Source of the DNA: Chitinophagales bacterium
GTDB taxonomy: Bacteria; Bacteroidota; Bacteroidia; Chitinophagales; LD1
Direction of reading: 5' to 3'
NCBI GenBank assembly: GCA_016786765.1
Contig: JAEUUZ010000004.1
Coordinates: 147,300-211,299 of the forward strand
DNA length: 64,000 bases
Below the pieces are notes generated by a model. It made no database searches. It was not told where the DNA came from and saw only the letters and a list, made by a program, of their open reading frames with translations. Both the position numbers and the translations under genes were made by a program. Every line of letters starts with the position of its first letter. Within the stretch, counting starts at the first letter, position 1. Below are positions 48,267-57,062 of the stretch, in pieces.

Positions 48267-49951
48267 TAGGCCATTTCTTTCACTTCGTAAAACCATAGTA
48301 AACTCACATCATCCACAACGTTTTGTGCAGGGGTTACAGCGCCTTCAGGTGCTATATTTTGATTTACATTTTCTAAATCAAAATCGTATGGATTAATCTC
48401 CATATCTACCGGAGTGTCTTTGGCTTGCGAACTCACTAAACGGAAAATACAAGTAGCCATTTGTTCTAAGATGCCTAAGTTTTCGTGCAGTTGTGCTTCT
48501 AACAACTGGTCGGTTTCATGCACTTTTTCCAAACCCAACTGGAACGCTCGCATAAAGCGAATGTCAAATGGGTCAATGTATCTATTTTCAAAAACTTCCG
48601 TCTGATAAGGCTTCCAGGATATAAACATATTCTGCATTCGCATGTTTAGTGTAGCCAGCTTATCGCCCAATCCGTTTTCTGTTCCAAATAAGCGCTTCAA
48701 CAATCTCAAATTCACAAAGCCATTGTTGGTGAACATTAACGAGTGAATCGACCAGTACACCGCCCAATCCCAGAAAATTTTAATCACCATAATCTGCGAG
48801 TTCTCCAGCAACTGATATTTGTTTTTGTAAATCGGTATCCAATTGTCGACCTGACGTAAAAACGCCTGTTCATAAACCTTTGCGCGTACCGAAATATCTT
48901 CGCCTTTCACATCGCGTAAAATTAAATCGGATAACCATGTATTGGCTAATGCAATAAAATCGCTGCCCGGAGAGTATAACGGATCAAGGAAAGCGCCTGC
49001 TTCTCCCGTCAATCCCCAACGCTCATCGGCACTGTACATACGGGTGGTATTGTGTGCGAAATGTTTCAACTGCATGAAGTCAAGTACGTTCGGAGTTTCC
49101 GGTTCTAATTTGCTGTACACCTGTGGTTCGTTCACTTTCAACCACTCCATCGCTTTTTCGTAAGTGTTGAATGAAGTTAACGGATGGATCTCCTGATCGG
49201 CCACAATCCCAATACTGGTGCAACCTGTACCTAATGGAATCACCCAAATCCAGTACCCTTTATCCATGAAGTGAACAGTACTTAAATAACGCAATTTTGG
49301 CTCTAATTTGCTTTTCCATACTTCGTTATCTGTCCACGTATCAACATCCACAACACTTTTCACTCGCCACCATACCGAGTTGATATTGTGGTCTAATTCT
49401 TTTTGAAACCCTAATTTTCGTTTTATAAGCGATGCTCTAGAAGCTGCATCTACCACCCATTTGCCGGAAATAGTATGTTCTTCTCCGTTCAATTTATAAG
49501 TAACTGTATTTCCTTCTTTCGTTAAATTGAAATCCTTTACAATTGCCCCACTGAGGAAGTTAACACCTAGTTCTTGTACATGTTTTATCATGTAATTTTC
49601 AAAAGTTCCTCTATCGATTTGGTGGCTAGGCACAACTAATTTTCTACGTGGACCTAATTCCACACGTGTAGTAATATCATTTTTGTTGTTCGATTTGAAA
49701 AAGGCGCGCAGTCCGTGTTTCGGTAGTTCGTGCGTTTCCAAATAATCTTTCATGCCCAATACATTTCTGAAGTAATGACTCGCCAATTCTACTGTCGACT
49801 CACCAACTTTATGTGCAGCCATAGGCGCATCCCCTTCGCGTTTTTCCAATATTACAATGGATATATCTGGGTTCGAACGTTTGAGTTGAATGGATAAGGT
49901 GAGCGCAGCAAGACCGCCTCCCAAAACGATAACATCATATTGTTTTTCCAT
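48266..49951 (-). CDS. FAD-dependent oxidoreductase, flavin-halogenase-like
   Basis: 561 residues. The FAD-binding motif VIVLGGGLAALTLSIQL is at 8-24, followed by an Arg/Glu-containing HKVGESTVELA (47-57), the counterpart of the GEATxP region of flavin-dependent halogenases. WIWVIP at 234-239 fits the halogenase motif WxWxIP. Lys78 or Lys86 is near the position expected for the catalytic lysine. The second FAD segment reads RWGLTGEAGAFLDPLYSPGSD. The C-terminal ~170 residues are an extra helical part. Related enzymes halogenate, epoxidise or hydroxylate ACP- or free substrates; halogenation is possible but not shown. It starts 132 nt after the KS-like gene and overlaps the DUF1702 gene by one base. 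Confidence 0.85.
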   Translation of the reverse strand: MEKQYDVIVLGGGLAALTLSIQLKRSNPDISIVILEKREGDAPMAAHKVGESTVELASHYFRNVLGMKDYLETHELPKHGLRAFFKSNNKNDITTRVELGPRRKLVVPSHQIDRGTFENYMIKHVQELGVNFLSGAIVKDFNLTKEGNTVTYKLNGEEHTISGKWVVDAASRASLIKRKLGFQKELDHNINSVWWRVKSVVDVDTWTDNEVWKSKLEPKLRYLSTVHFMDKGYWIWVIPLGTGCTSIGIVADQEIHPLTSFNTYEKAMEWLKVNEPQVYSKLEPETPNVLDFMQLKHFAHNTTRMYSADERWGLTGEAGAFLDPLYSPGSDFIALANTWLSDLILRDVKGEDISVRAKVYEQAFLRQVDNWIPIYKNKYQLLENSQIMVIKIFWDWAVYWSIHSLMFTNNGFVNLRLLKRLFGTENGLGDKLATLNMRMQNMFISWKPYQTEVFENRYIDPFDIRFMRAFQLGLEKVHETDQLLEAQLHENLGILEQMATCIFRLVSSQAKDTPVDMEINPYDFDLENVNQNIAPEGAVTPAQNVVDDVSLLWFYEVKEMA

Positions 49952-50083
49952 AAGGTGAATTTAGTAGTATAAAAGTAGGTTAAATTCTGATTTTATATAT
50001 AAAAAATAGTGGCTGATTATTGTCATGAAACAACACTATAGCTGAATTGTTCGCCACTCAAGAAAAGAAATGGAATTGCTATT

Positions 50084-51163
50084 TTAAGCCTGTTGCAATA
50101 AAATCAAACTGTAGCGTTTGCCCCAGAAATGATTAAGAATTAACACGTTTTTGATAGACGAAAGTGGAGCCGCTTGGTTTACTTTAGTAATCTCCGGAAT
50201 TGCTTGGTGTTGAAGGATTTTGCAACCCAACCACATCCCAAACGATGCAGCAGTGCAATAATCGCCACATAGGTGTTTGAAGGCTAGAAATTGCTTTCCG
50301 TCAAATAGATTATTTAAAGCAATATTGCTCATAGCATCCAGCTGAGTATCTCCACCCGCACCGTTTATAACAACATCAATAGCATTGGCATCAAGATTAT
50401 TTTCTGTTAAAAGGGTGTGAATTTGTGATTGTAATTCGCCCGCATCTTCCGGACGGTAAATCGTTTTCACGCCCAATAATTTGGCATAAGCATTAGGCGT
50501 TTTTTCTGTTCCTAAAGTAAAGAACGCAGCGCCTTCGCCTTCAATGGTACCTAGTCCGTCTGATTGGAACAAGGTTAAATTATTAATGTTTTTGCGTTTG
50601 TGTAACCCATCAAACTGCTTAATGGCATGTTGCTCTTTATTGGTCTCATCGAATGCGCCCAATAAAATTCGTTTCGAAGGCGTGTCCGTGAGTTGCATCA
50701 ACGCATCTTGCAATGCATTTTCAAACGAAAAACCACGATGCGCATAGGTAGTGTTATAGTTATTGCACTTCATGTTCATGGCAATAGCTCCCGAAATAGT
50801 GTTGTAGGTGCTTTGCATGAAAAACGTTGGCGTAAGTTGCTTTTCTCCGTTGTTTAAAATTTCCCAAAGAAAATTGCTGGTATCGCCAATAGCACCATAG
50901 CCTGAAGCGGTGATAATGGCATCGGGCATGTCGAGTTGTGCATCTTGCGCACAAATTTTGGCAGCCGATAAGCCAATGCGGAGTAAACGACTCATTCTGC
51001 GCAAAGCTACAGGGTGAATATAGTTTTTGAATTCCGGCAAAACACAAGGCAACACATTGTCGTTGTATTCACTGATTTCGTTGAGAAATTCGTTGTTATC
51101 GAATGTTTTTTGCGGGGATATATTTCCCAAACCCTGTACATAAAAAGTAGTGGTATTCTCCAT
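50084..51163 (-). CDS. Inactive ketosynthase homologue (chain-length-factor-like)
   Basis: 359 residues from the ATG at 51163. The thiolase fold is recognisable (DAIITASGYGAIGDTSNFLW at about 81-100, then STYNTISGAIAMNM), but the catalytic triad of ketosynthases is lost. The nucleophile position reads TTYAHRGFSFENA, with His142 in place of Cys. The first catalytic His is replaced in VVINGAGGDTQLD, and the second in KHLCGDYCTAAS, where GD replaces GH. It overlaps the end of an intact KS (by 11 nt from the upstream gene's end), the arrangement of KS-alpha/KS-beta pairs. I infer a structural partner that sets chain length. An independent acyl-binding role is possible. Confidence 0.85.
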   Translation of the reverse strand: MENTTTFYVQGLGNISPQKTFDNNEFLNEISEYNDNVLPCVLPEFKNYIHPVALRRMSRLLRIGLSAAKICAQDAQLDMPDAIITASGYGAIGDTSNFLWEILNNGEKQLTPTFFMQSTYNTISGAIAMNMKCNNYNTTYAHRGFSFENALQDALMQLTDTPSKRILLGAFDETNKEQHAIKQFDGLHKRKNINNLTLFQSDGLGTIEGEGAAFFTLGTEKTPNAYAKLLGVKTIYRPEDAGELQSQIHTLLTENNLDANAIDVVINGAGGDTQLDAMSNIALNNLFDGKQFLAFKHLCGDYCTAASFGMWLGCKILQHQAIPEITKVNQAAPLSSIKNVLILNHFWGKRYSLILLQQA

Positions 51164-51173
51164 GTTTTTGTAA

Positions 51174-52382
51174 TCAGACTTTAGAAAATAATAGTGACGT
51201 GTTACTGCCACCAAAGCCAAAAGAGTTCGACAATACATGTTTTACTTCCACGTTTTGCATTAACTCTTTCAATGGTGAAATGCTAATTTCCGGCATTTGG
51301 TTTTCGAAATTCAAATTCGGAAACAATACATTATTTTGAATGCTTAATATTGAAAACACCGCTTCTACACTACCTGCTGCCGCTAGGGTGTGGCCGGTAT
51401 AGGGTTTTGTTGAGCTAAAGTATGGCACATGCTCTTGAAATAATTTTTGAATAGCTAAGGCCTCCGACAAATCGTTGTTTTCAGTACCTGTACCATGACA
51501 ATTTATATAGTCTACTGCTTTCGGTTCAACGCCTGCCATGGCTATAGCGCGCGACATTGAAAGCAATGCACCATCACCATCCGGTGAAGAGGCTGTTTGA
51601 TGAAACGCATCGTTCGAATTGCTGTAGCCGGTTAATTCAACCAGTGGTTTTTTATTGTATTTGGCAATCATTTCTTCCGATTCCAAAACAACGAAAGCCG
51701 CGCCCTCACCTAGGTTTACGCCACCGCGTTGGGCATCAAACGGATGCATCGTGCGTTTATCTAAAATCATCAACGAATTGAATCCATTGAGGGTAAACTT
51801 TGAAAGCACATCGCTTCCCCCGCAAACCACTCGGTCTAAAATCCCGTGTTTAATGAGTTCTGCGCCTAATATAATCGCATTGGATGCTGAAGAACAAGCG
51901 GTACTGGTAGTGCTCACATAATCTTTGAAGCCAAATAAATCGGCTACTCGCTCGGTGTGTTCACCGGCATCAGTAACGTGAGCGTAGTTTCTGAAATTCC
52001 CGTCTTTACTTAGATCGGTTAAGTCGGTTAATATATTTTCGAATTCACGCATGCCTCCAACGGTGGTCGAAGAAATTAATCCTGTACGTGCTTCTTTTAT
52101 GTTTTCAATATTGGCCGATGCTAATGCCTCGCGACAAGCAATAATGGCAATTAATGCTGTTCTTGTGAAGCCACTATTAGGTTGTACTCCTGCAATCGAA
52201 CATAATTCTTCATCGGTCAGTTTGATCTCACCAACCGGAATCGTTTCGCTGTGAATGGTAGGGAATAGTTCTAGTTTGCCAATGCCGGAACGCTTATGGA
52301 GCAATGCGTCCAAGTGTTCATTCGTGTTTTTACCAATGGACGTAATTATCCCTGTTCCGGTAATAAACACTTTGCGGCTCAT
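51174..52382 (-). CDS. Beta-ketoacyl-ACP synthase (KAS II/FabF-like, active)
   Basis: 402 residues, a complete condensing enzyme. Cys163 lies in VSTTSTACSSASNAI, His296 in NCHGTGTENND, Lys326 in STKPYTGH and His331 in the same segment, so the active site is intact. It extends an ACP-bound chain by two carbons from malonyl-ACP. The gene follows the ACP gene with a 4-nt ATGA overlap and precedes the inactive KS homologue, so a heterodimer is likely. It differs from the housekeeping FabF by context. The preferred starter and chain length are unknown. Confidence 0.92.
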   Translation of the reverse strand: MSRKVFITGTGIITSIGKNTNEHLDALLHKRSGIGKLELFPTIHSETIPVGEIKLTDEELCSIAGVQPNSGFTRTALIAIIACREALASANIENIKEARTGLISSTTVGGMREFENILTDLTDLSKDGNFRNYAHVTDAGEHTERVADLFGFKDYVSTTSTACSSASNAIILGAELIKHGILDRVVCGGSDVLSKFTLNGFNSLMILDKRTMHPFDAQRGGVNLGEGAAFVVLESEEMIAKYNKKPLVELTGYSNSNDAFHQTASSPDGDGALLSMSRAIAMAGVEPKAVDYINCHGTGTENNDLSEALAIQKLFQEHVPYFSSTKPYTGHTLAAAGSVEAVFSILSIQNNVLFPNLNFENQMPEISISPLKELMQNVEVKHVLSNSFGFGGSNTSLLFSKV

Positions 52383-52645
52383 GCAGTTTTCGAAGCTTGT
52401 TGTTCACGGATGAATTCAGCCATGGTTGTCACGGTTTGGAACGCCTGACGACCCACTTTCGGGTCTTCAATCTTAATGCCGTAGTTTTTCTCTAGCATCA
52501 CAATCAGCTCCAACGAGTCGATAGAGTCCAATCCGAAATCAGGTCCGAACAGCGGGGTGTTTTCATCAAACTCTTCAGGCGTCATGCCTTCTAGGTTCAA
52601 ACGACTAATGATTTCTTTCTTTAAGTTGTATATCAATTCATCCAT
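52379..52645 (-). CDS. Acyl carrier protein
   Basis: 88 residues from the ATG at 52645; the frame is open far upstream without family character. The phosphopantetheine site is in FGLDSIDSLELIVMLE, where Ser in GLDS is the attachment point. Length and the NTPLFGPDFGLDS approach are typical of PKS and specialised fatty-acid ACPs in Bacteroidota. It is the first gene of the second biosynthetic block, translationally coupled to the KS gene. A holo-ACP synthase is not nearby, so AcpS encoded elsewhere must activate it. Confidence 0.93.
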   Translation of the reverse strand: MDELIYNLKKEIISRLNLEGMTPEEFDENTPLFGPDFGLDSIDSLELIVMLEKNYGIKIEDPKVGRQAFQTVTTMAEFIREQQASKTA

Positions 52646-52649
52646 GGTG

Positions 52650-52657
52650 CAAATATA
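52650..52657 (-). promoter_or_regulatory. Putative promoter of the ACP-KS block
   Basis: On the minus strand TATATTTG, a perfect TAnnTTTG match, is followed by CACC and then the ACP ATG. The transcript would begin at or within a few bases of the start codon. It lies within the divergent region shared with the T9SS propeller gene. Confidence 0.45.
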
Positions 52658-52898
52658 ATAAAGAATGGTAATTTCCTTTTTTGGGTCCAGAATAATATTA
52701 AATGTGTTTTTCTTAATTGAAAGTAAGCGAATTAAGACGCAGAAGCATAAACAGCATTTCAGAAGAAAGGTTTTCGTATCGATGCATTTCTTTTCCTGAA
52801 AAGGGTAAATGCGAAAATGACAATTCAATTACAATACTTAATTAGTTTTTTGTAAATTTGAGCGAAGCCCAATTTAATAACCCAAATTATTACCCCCA

Positions 52899-55748
52899 AT
52901 GAAAAGCAATACCTTGGCACTTTGGTGTGCTTGTTTCTTAATTTCATTTTCAATGTCTGCTCAAACTTGGACGCATTTTCCAAGTGGCGTTCTTCCCTCT
53001 CGAATTGTGGGTGCAGATTCTACGCATGTATATATAGATAACTATCGTTCTATCATAAAATGGAATATGGCAACTCATGCCGAAGATTCTATAGTCTATC
53101 CTTCTGATCTTCTTTCCTGCGAAAGTTTTTACTTTTTGGAACTAGCGCCAAATGGAGATATTTGGGCCGGCACTCTAAATAGTGGTGTTTGGCGATATGC
53201 TAATGGCGTATGGACAAATTTTAACACCACTAATTCTAGCATCAATAGTGATGATGTATATGGAATTGAAATCAGTCGGTTAGGTGCAGTATACATCAAT
53301 CACTATTTTAGTGTATCGAGGTTTGACGGCTTGAATTGGACTGCAATAGATTCTTCCAATTCTACTTTACGCGGTGGACGTATTGGGGGGATTTATACAG
53401 GAACAAATTCGGTAATATTGTCTGAGGATAATAATGCTATTCGGGTATATAATGGACAATCGTGGAGTTCAATAGACACCACAGTTATTCCAGAATTAAG
53501 CTATAAATTTAACAACGACATTGTAGCTATTGATTCTGGCGATCATATTTGGACTTTCTTTTACGATTCAATGGGTATGGCTAGTTTGGTGGATTATACT
53601 TCGCCAAATGTATACGTAATAAGGCCATTCAATTCAATATTTTGCAATGGCGTGTCAAAGATTTTAGGTAGCAAATTTTCAAACAGACTTTTAGCTATGG
53701 ATTATTCAAGTGTGCAGATTAGCGATGCAGGAGGCTGTTCATTTTTTAATGCCCCATCTATGATTTTTCCGGAAAACATTGTGGAGGATATAAGGGGCAA
53801 CGTTTGGATGTTCAAAGACTCATTTCTTTATAAATATGATGTGGTTGCTCAACAATTATCTACTGCATGGAAAGTAAATCATGTTCCAACGTCTGAATTC
53901 AATAGTCGAAATTCATACTACTCTTCCATGGAAGATGAGAACCATCATTTGTGGTTTGGGTCGTGGGGTAAAAATGCTGTATTGGAATACGATGGACTAA
54001 AATTTAAGGAGTATTATTTTGGAATAAGTACGCTTAATTCTTTTGAAGCAGTGCAAACAATGATTTGTGATAAAAGTACAGGGATTAAATATTTTGGTTT
54101 GCCCAATGCAAATATTTCGTATTACGATGGTGTAAATTGGTATAAAGATACGGCATTAAACTATCCCCATTATGGCGATTACCCGGCTGTTGGCGCATTG
54201 GCTATCGATAGGAACCAGCAATTGATTGTTGGCTTTGATAGCTTTTCAACTTCAGGTGTAAGGCCCGTAACGGCTCCGGGTATTGCCATTAAAAGTGGTG
54301 GTGTTTGGACTCTAGAGTCGCTGCAAGCTGCGGGTTGTAGCACCAATCAGGTGTTTACTTTAGCGGTGGATACATTTCATGGAAAAAACGATTGTTGGAT
54401 GGGTACTGTTGGAGGCGGTATTATGGTAAGAACCGGAGCAAATACCTATACGCACTTTACCACTGCAAACTCACCAATACCTAATGATACTATACAACAT
54501 ATAGCCATTGATCATCTCGGACGTAAATGGATTGGCACTTTCAATGGGTTGGCGATTTATAACGATACTTCGTGGGTGGTTTTCAGTGGTATGAACAATC
54601 CATTTCCGGGCTCGGATATCGAATATATTGCGTTCAATCCTTATGATAACAATCGCCCTTGGGTGGCCGTTGATGGAGGTGTTTGTAAGTGGCAAGATAG
54701 TGTGTGGATTTGCTATACGGAATGCGCAACGCCACTTCATTTTGGCGATGTGGAATCTATTGTGTTTGACCAACATGGAAATACATGGCTACCCAATGAA
54801 GGTCCGGGAGATGCAATAGCGTCCATCGATCGAATAAGTAATAGCCCAAGTGCTGCTTTGCTTCGCATAAACGGACAAGTGAAGCAATCGAACGGCCTAT
54901 CTTTCACAAGTCACTTGGTAGAACTGTATCAGAAAACCCCATCCGACTTATTGTTATTGAGTAGTACCCATACAAACCTACAAGGCGATTATACTTTTAT
55001 AACCGATAAGCAAAATGTATTTGTAAAATCTACTTTTGAGAATGGTGCCAACTTAGCTGTTTATCAAGGTGGTACCCTTGTTCGTCAAGAAGCATTACCG
55101 GTTATTTTTAATGCCGGAAAAGCTGTTGTGAATCTTCAGCATTTATCGTTAACTCAGCATACAGGACATTGTACAATTAATGGAACTATTCGAAATGCCG
55201 GAATACTGAAGTATCCAACTCAAATTTATTTGATATCCACGCTAGACCAATCTATTGTATCGTCTTATACGTTTCCTAAATATTCCAATGTCTTTTATTT
55301 CGACAGTATTCCAACAGGATCATACAAAATAGCAGTCGATCGATTTGGTGTTGTAGATTCACTCTGCACAACTGTGAGTGTAAGTGTTGAACACCCTTAC
55401 TTACAAAACTTGGTATACTTCCTTCATTTCGATCATCTGGAGTTAATTGATGGTGGTAGTTGGCCTTCGGGCATTGCTATTCAAGGAAATGCTGATGCTG
55501 AGGTGAAAATTTATCCTATTCCAACTTCGCAAAACTTGACTATCGAGTGGACAAGCCAAGACGCGCAAAAAGCAGAGGTTAAAGTATATGATGTGTTAGG
55601 CAATGAAATGAAAGCTGAATCCTTTCTATTGAATGTTGGCGCGAATAGTAGAAGTCTGTCTTTATCCGATTTAAGTGATGGGTTTTATTGTTTGTCGCTT
55701 ATTTCCGGAGAAAAGGAACTGAAACGGAAAATTATGGTGAAACATTGA
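52899..55748 (+). CDS. Two-component-regulator-propeller-like surface protein with T9SS sorting domain
   Basis: 949 residues. A signal peptide (1-22, ending MSAQT) is followed by propeller blades over about 25-640, with repeats such as YFLELAPNGDIWAGTLNSGV and HIAIDHLGRKWIGTFNGLAI, typical of the extracellular sensor propellers of hybrid kinases, here without a kinase. Sandwich domains occupy about 655-865 (LLRINGQVKQSNGLSF; GHCTINGTIRN). A type-A T9SS sorting domain ends the protein (about 875-949, KIYPIPTSQNLTIEW, DGFYCLSLISGEK). The gene is on the plus strand between the two minus-strand blocks of the biosynthetic locus and is probably an unrelated insertion. Confidence 0.9.
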   Translation: MKSNTLALWCACFLISFSMSAQTWTHFPSGVLPSRIVGADSTHVYIDNYRSIIKWNMATHAEDSIVYPSDLLSCESFYFLELAPNGDIWAGTLNSGVWRYANGVWTNFNTTNSSINSDDVYGIEISRLGAVYINHYFSVSRFDGLNWTAIDSSNSTLRGGRIGGIYTGTNSVILSEDNNAIRVYNGQSWSSIDTTVIPELSYKFNNDIVAIDSGDHIWTFFYDSMGMASLVDYTSPNVYVIRPFNSIFCNGVSKILGSKFSNRLLAMDYSSVQISDAGGCSFFNAPSMIFPENIVEDIRGNVWMFKDSFLYKYDVVAQQLSTAWKVNHVPTSEFNSRNSYYSSMEDENHHLWFGSWGKNAVLEYDGLKFKEYYFGISTLNSFEAVQTMICDKSTGIKYFGLPNANISYYDGVNWYKDTALNYPHYGDYPAVGALAIDRNQQLIVGFDSFSTSGVRPVTAPGIAIKSGGVWTLESLQAAGCSTNQVFTLAVDTFHGKNDCWMGTVGGGIMVRTGANTYTHFTTANSPIPNDTIQHIAIDHLGRKWIGTFNGLAIYNDTSWVVFSGMNNPFPGSDIEYIAFNPYDNNRPWVAVDGGVCKWQDSVWICYTECATPLHFGDVESIVFDQHGNTWLPNEGPGDAIASIDRISNSPSAALLRINGQVKQSNGLSFTSHLVELYQKTPSDLLLLSSTHTNLQGDYTFITDKQNVFVKSTFENGANLAVYQGGTLVRQEALPVIFNAGKAVVNLQHLSLTQHTGHCTINGTIRNAGILKYPTQIYLISTLDQSIVSSYTFPKYSNVFYFDSIPTGSYKIAVDRFGVVDSLCTTVSVSVEHPYLQNLVYFLHFDHLELIDGGSWPSGIAIQGNADAEVKIYPIPTSQNLTIEWTSQDAQKAEVKVYDVLGNEMKAESFLLNVGANSRSLSLSDLSDGFYCLSLISGEKELKRKIMVKH

Positions 55749-55760
55749 TGGGATAGAGTT

Positions 55761-57053
55761 TTAACCTTTCGTTTCCCTTGATTTATAAATCACAAAGCTC
55801 AAAATCAATAACACTCCTCCAAAGCAAACTAATCGGAGAATATTCGGCAAAATGGCGGCAGTGTTTGCATTTCTTAAAAACAAATCGTTACAAGCTTCTA
55901 AGCCCCAGCTCATTGGCGAAAAATGGCTAATGGCCTGCAAGGTTGGAGGCATTACGTATGTTGGAACCCATACGCCTCCAAGGGCTGCAAGTAATACCAC
56001 AGAAACCGATCCGAATGCTAATGCCTGATGGTGTGTTTTAAAGAACACGGCCACCAATAAGCCATAGGCTGTGGCGGCTATCCCAACAGCCATGGCCGTA
56101 AGCACAACGCCTTCATAGTTAGTGCCGAGTGAAAGTCTTGCTAATCCTAGTTTCGGTAAGAGGTAAATACCAATCGCCATCATTAACGCGAACTGCAACA
56201 AGCAAATCATAAAGTAGAACAAATACTTTCCTGCAATAACAGGGAATGAAGAGCCGGAGATTAGTCGCAAACGCAACATACTTCCTTCTTCCCGCTCTTT
56301 AATGAAATTGCCGGCTAGCGGAAATAAAATCAAAAACATGGCAAACATCGTCCATGCGGGTACATTGTGTTGTACTGAATTGGTTGTAGCAATAGCGGTT
56401 GAAGGTTGTTCTGTTTCCTTCACCACCAACGAATTGCTAAAATCAATCACTTGTTTTTTCTGTTCCGAACCCAACGCGGCCATTTGTGTTTTCAAGTTTT
56501 CGATAATCAATTTCGATTGTGCATTGGCAGCAATTTTTTCAATGGCATTGCTAATGGCTAATTTGAAATTCACTTTCGTTACCGGGTCAAACACTAGCTC
56601 TATGGCTATTTCACGGTTATCGACCGTATCTTTTACTTCATCACCAAATCCGAAATTTGCCATCAATTGTGCAACCGAATGTTTTACTTTCTTGTTCAAG
56701 GTCTTCGATGCGTTTTGTGGCAAAATAATGGCGGCTTTGTATTTTCCACTGTGGACTAATTCACTCGCTTGTTCTTTGGTAATGGAAAGTCCATTAACAT
56801 TAGTCACGAGTTCCAGATTCTTAGCTTCTCTAAGCGAATGTTCAAACACTTCTCCTAAGGAATCTTTATCGTTGTTTACATATAACACTTGAAACTTCAA
56901 ATCTTGATAATCTCTGAACGGTGCATCTTGTACCAAAGCCATTACAGTTACCAAAATTAACGGCATCAAGAAAATCATAGCTAAGCCTCCCATGTCGCGA
57001 AGCAACAACAGCAATTCTTTTCGTATGGTGGCTAATATTTTCATTTCGTTCAA
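55761..57053 (-). CDS. ABC-2 type exporter permease
   Basis: 430 residues. One N-terminal membrane helix (about 22-42, MGGLAMIFLMPLILVTVMAL), a large extracytoplasmic domain (about 45-230), then five helices in the C-terminal half (MFAMFLILFPLAGNF, FYFMICLLQFALMMAIGIYL, ALAFGSVSVVLLAALGGVWV and others). The conserved EREEGSMLRLRLISGSSFPV segment precedes the second helix, as in ABC-2 exporters. It pairs with the ATPase gene 9 nt upstream. It probably moves the locus product, a lipid or polyketide, across the inner membrane. It is the last gene of the first block. Confidence 0.9.
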   Translation of the reverse strand: MNEMKILATIRKELLLLLRDMGGLAMIFLMPLILVTVMALVQDAPFRDYQDLKFQVLYVNNDKDSLGEVFEHSLREAKNLELVTNVNGLSITKEQASELVHSGKYKAAIILPQNASKTLNKKVKHSVAQLMANFGFGDEVKDTVDNREIAIELVFDPVTKVNFKLAISNAIEKIAANAQSKLIIENLKTQMAALGSEQKKQVIDFSNSLVVKETEQPSTAIATTNSVQHNVPAWTMFAMFLILFPLAGNFIKEREEGSMLRLRLISGSSFPVIAGKYLFYFMICLLQFALMMAIGIYLLPKLGLARLSLGTNYEGVVLTAMAVGIAATAYGLLVAVFFKTHHQALAFGSVSVVLLAALGGVWVPTYVMPPTLQAISHFSPMSWGLEACNDLFLRNANTAAILPNILRLVCFGGVLLILSFVIYKSRETKG

Positions 57054-57062
57054 TTCACGCTA

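Noticed and set aside
56302..56892. Plus-strand reading frame of 196 codons over the ABC-2 permease gene
   Set aside because: It lies wholly antisense to a well-supported gene, its protein lacks any family motif, and the opposing strand carries the membrane-protein pattern.
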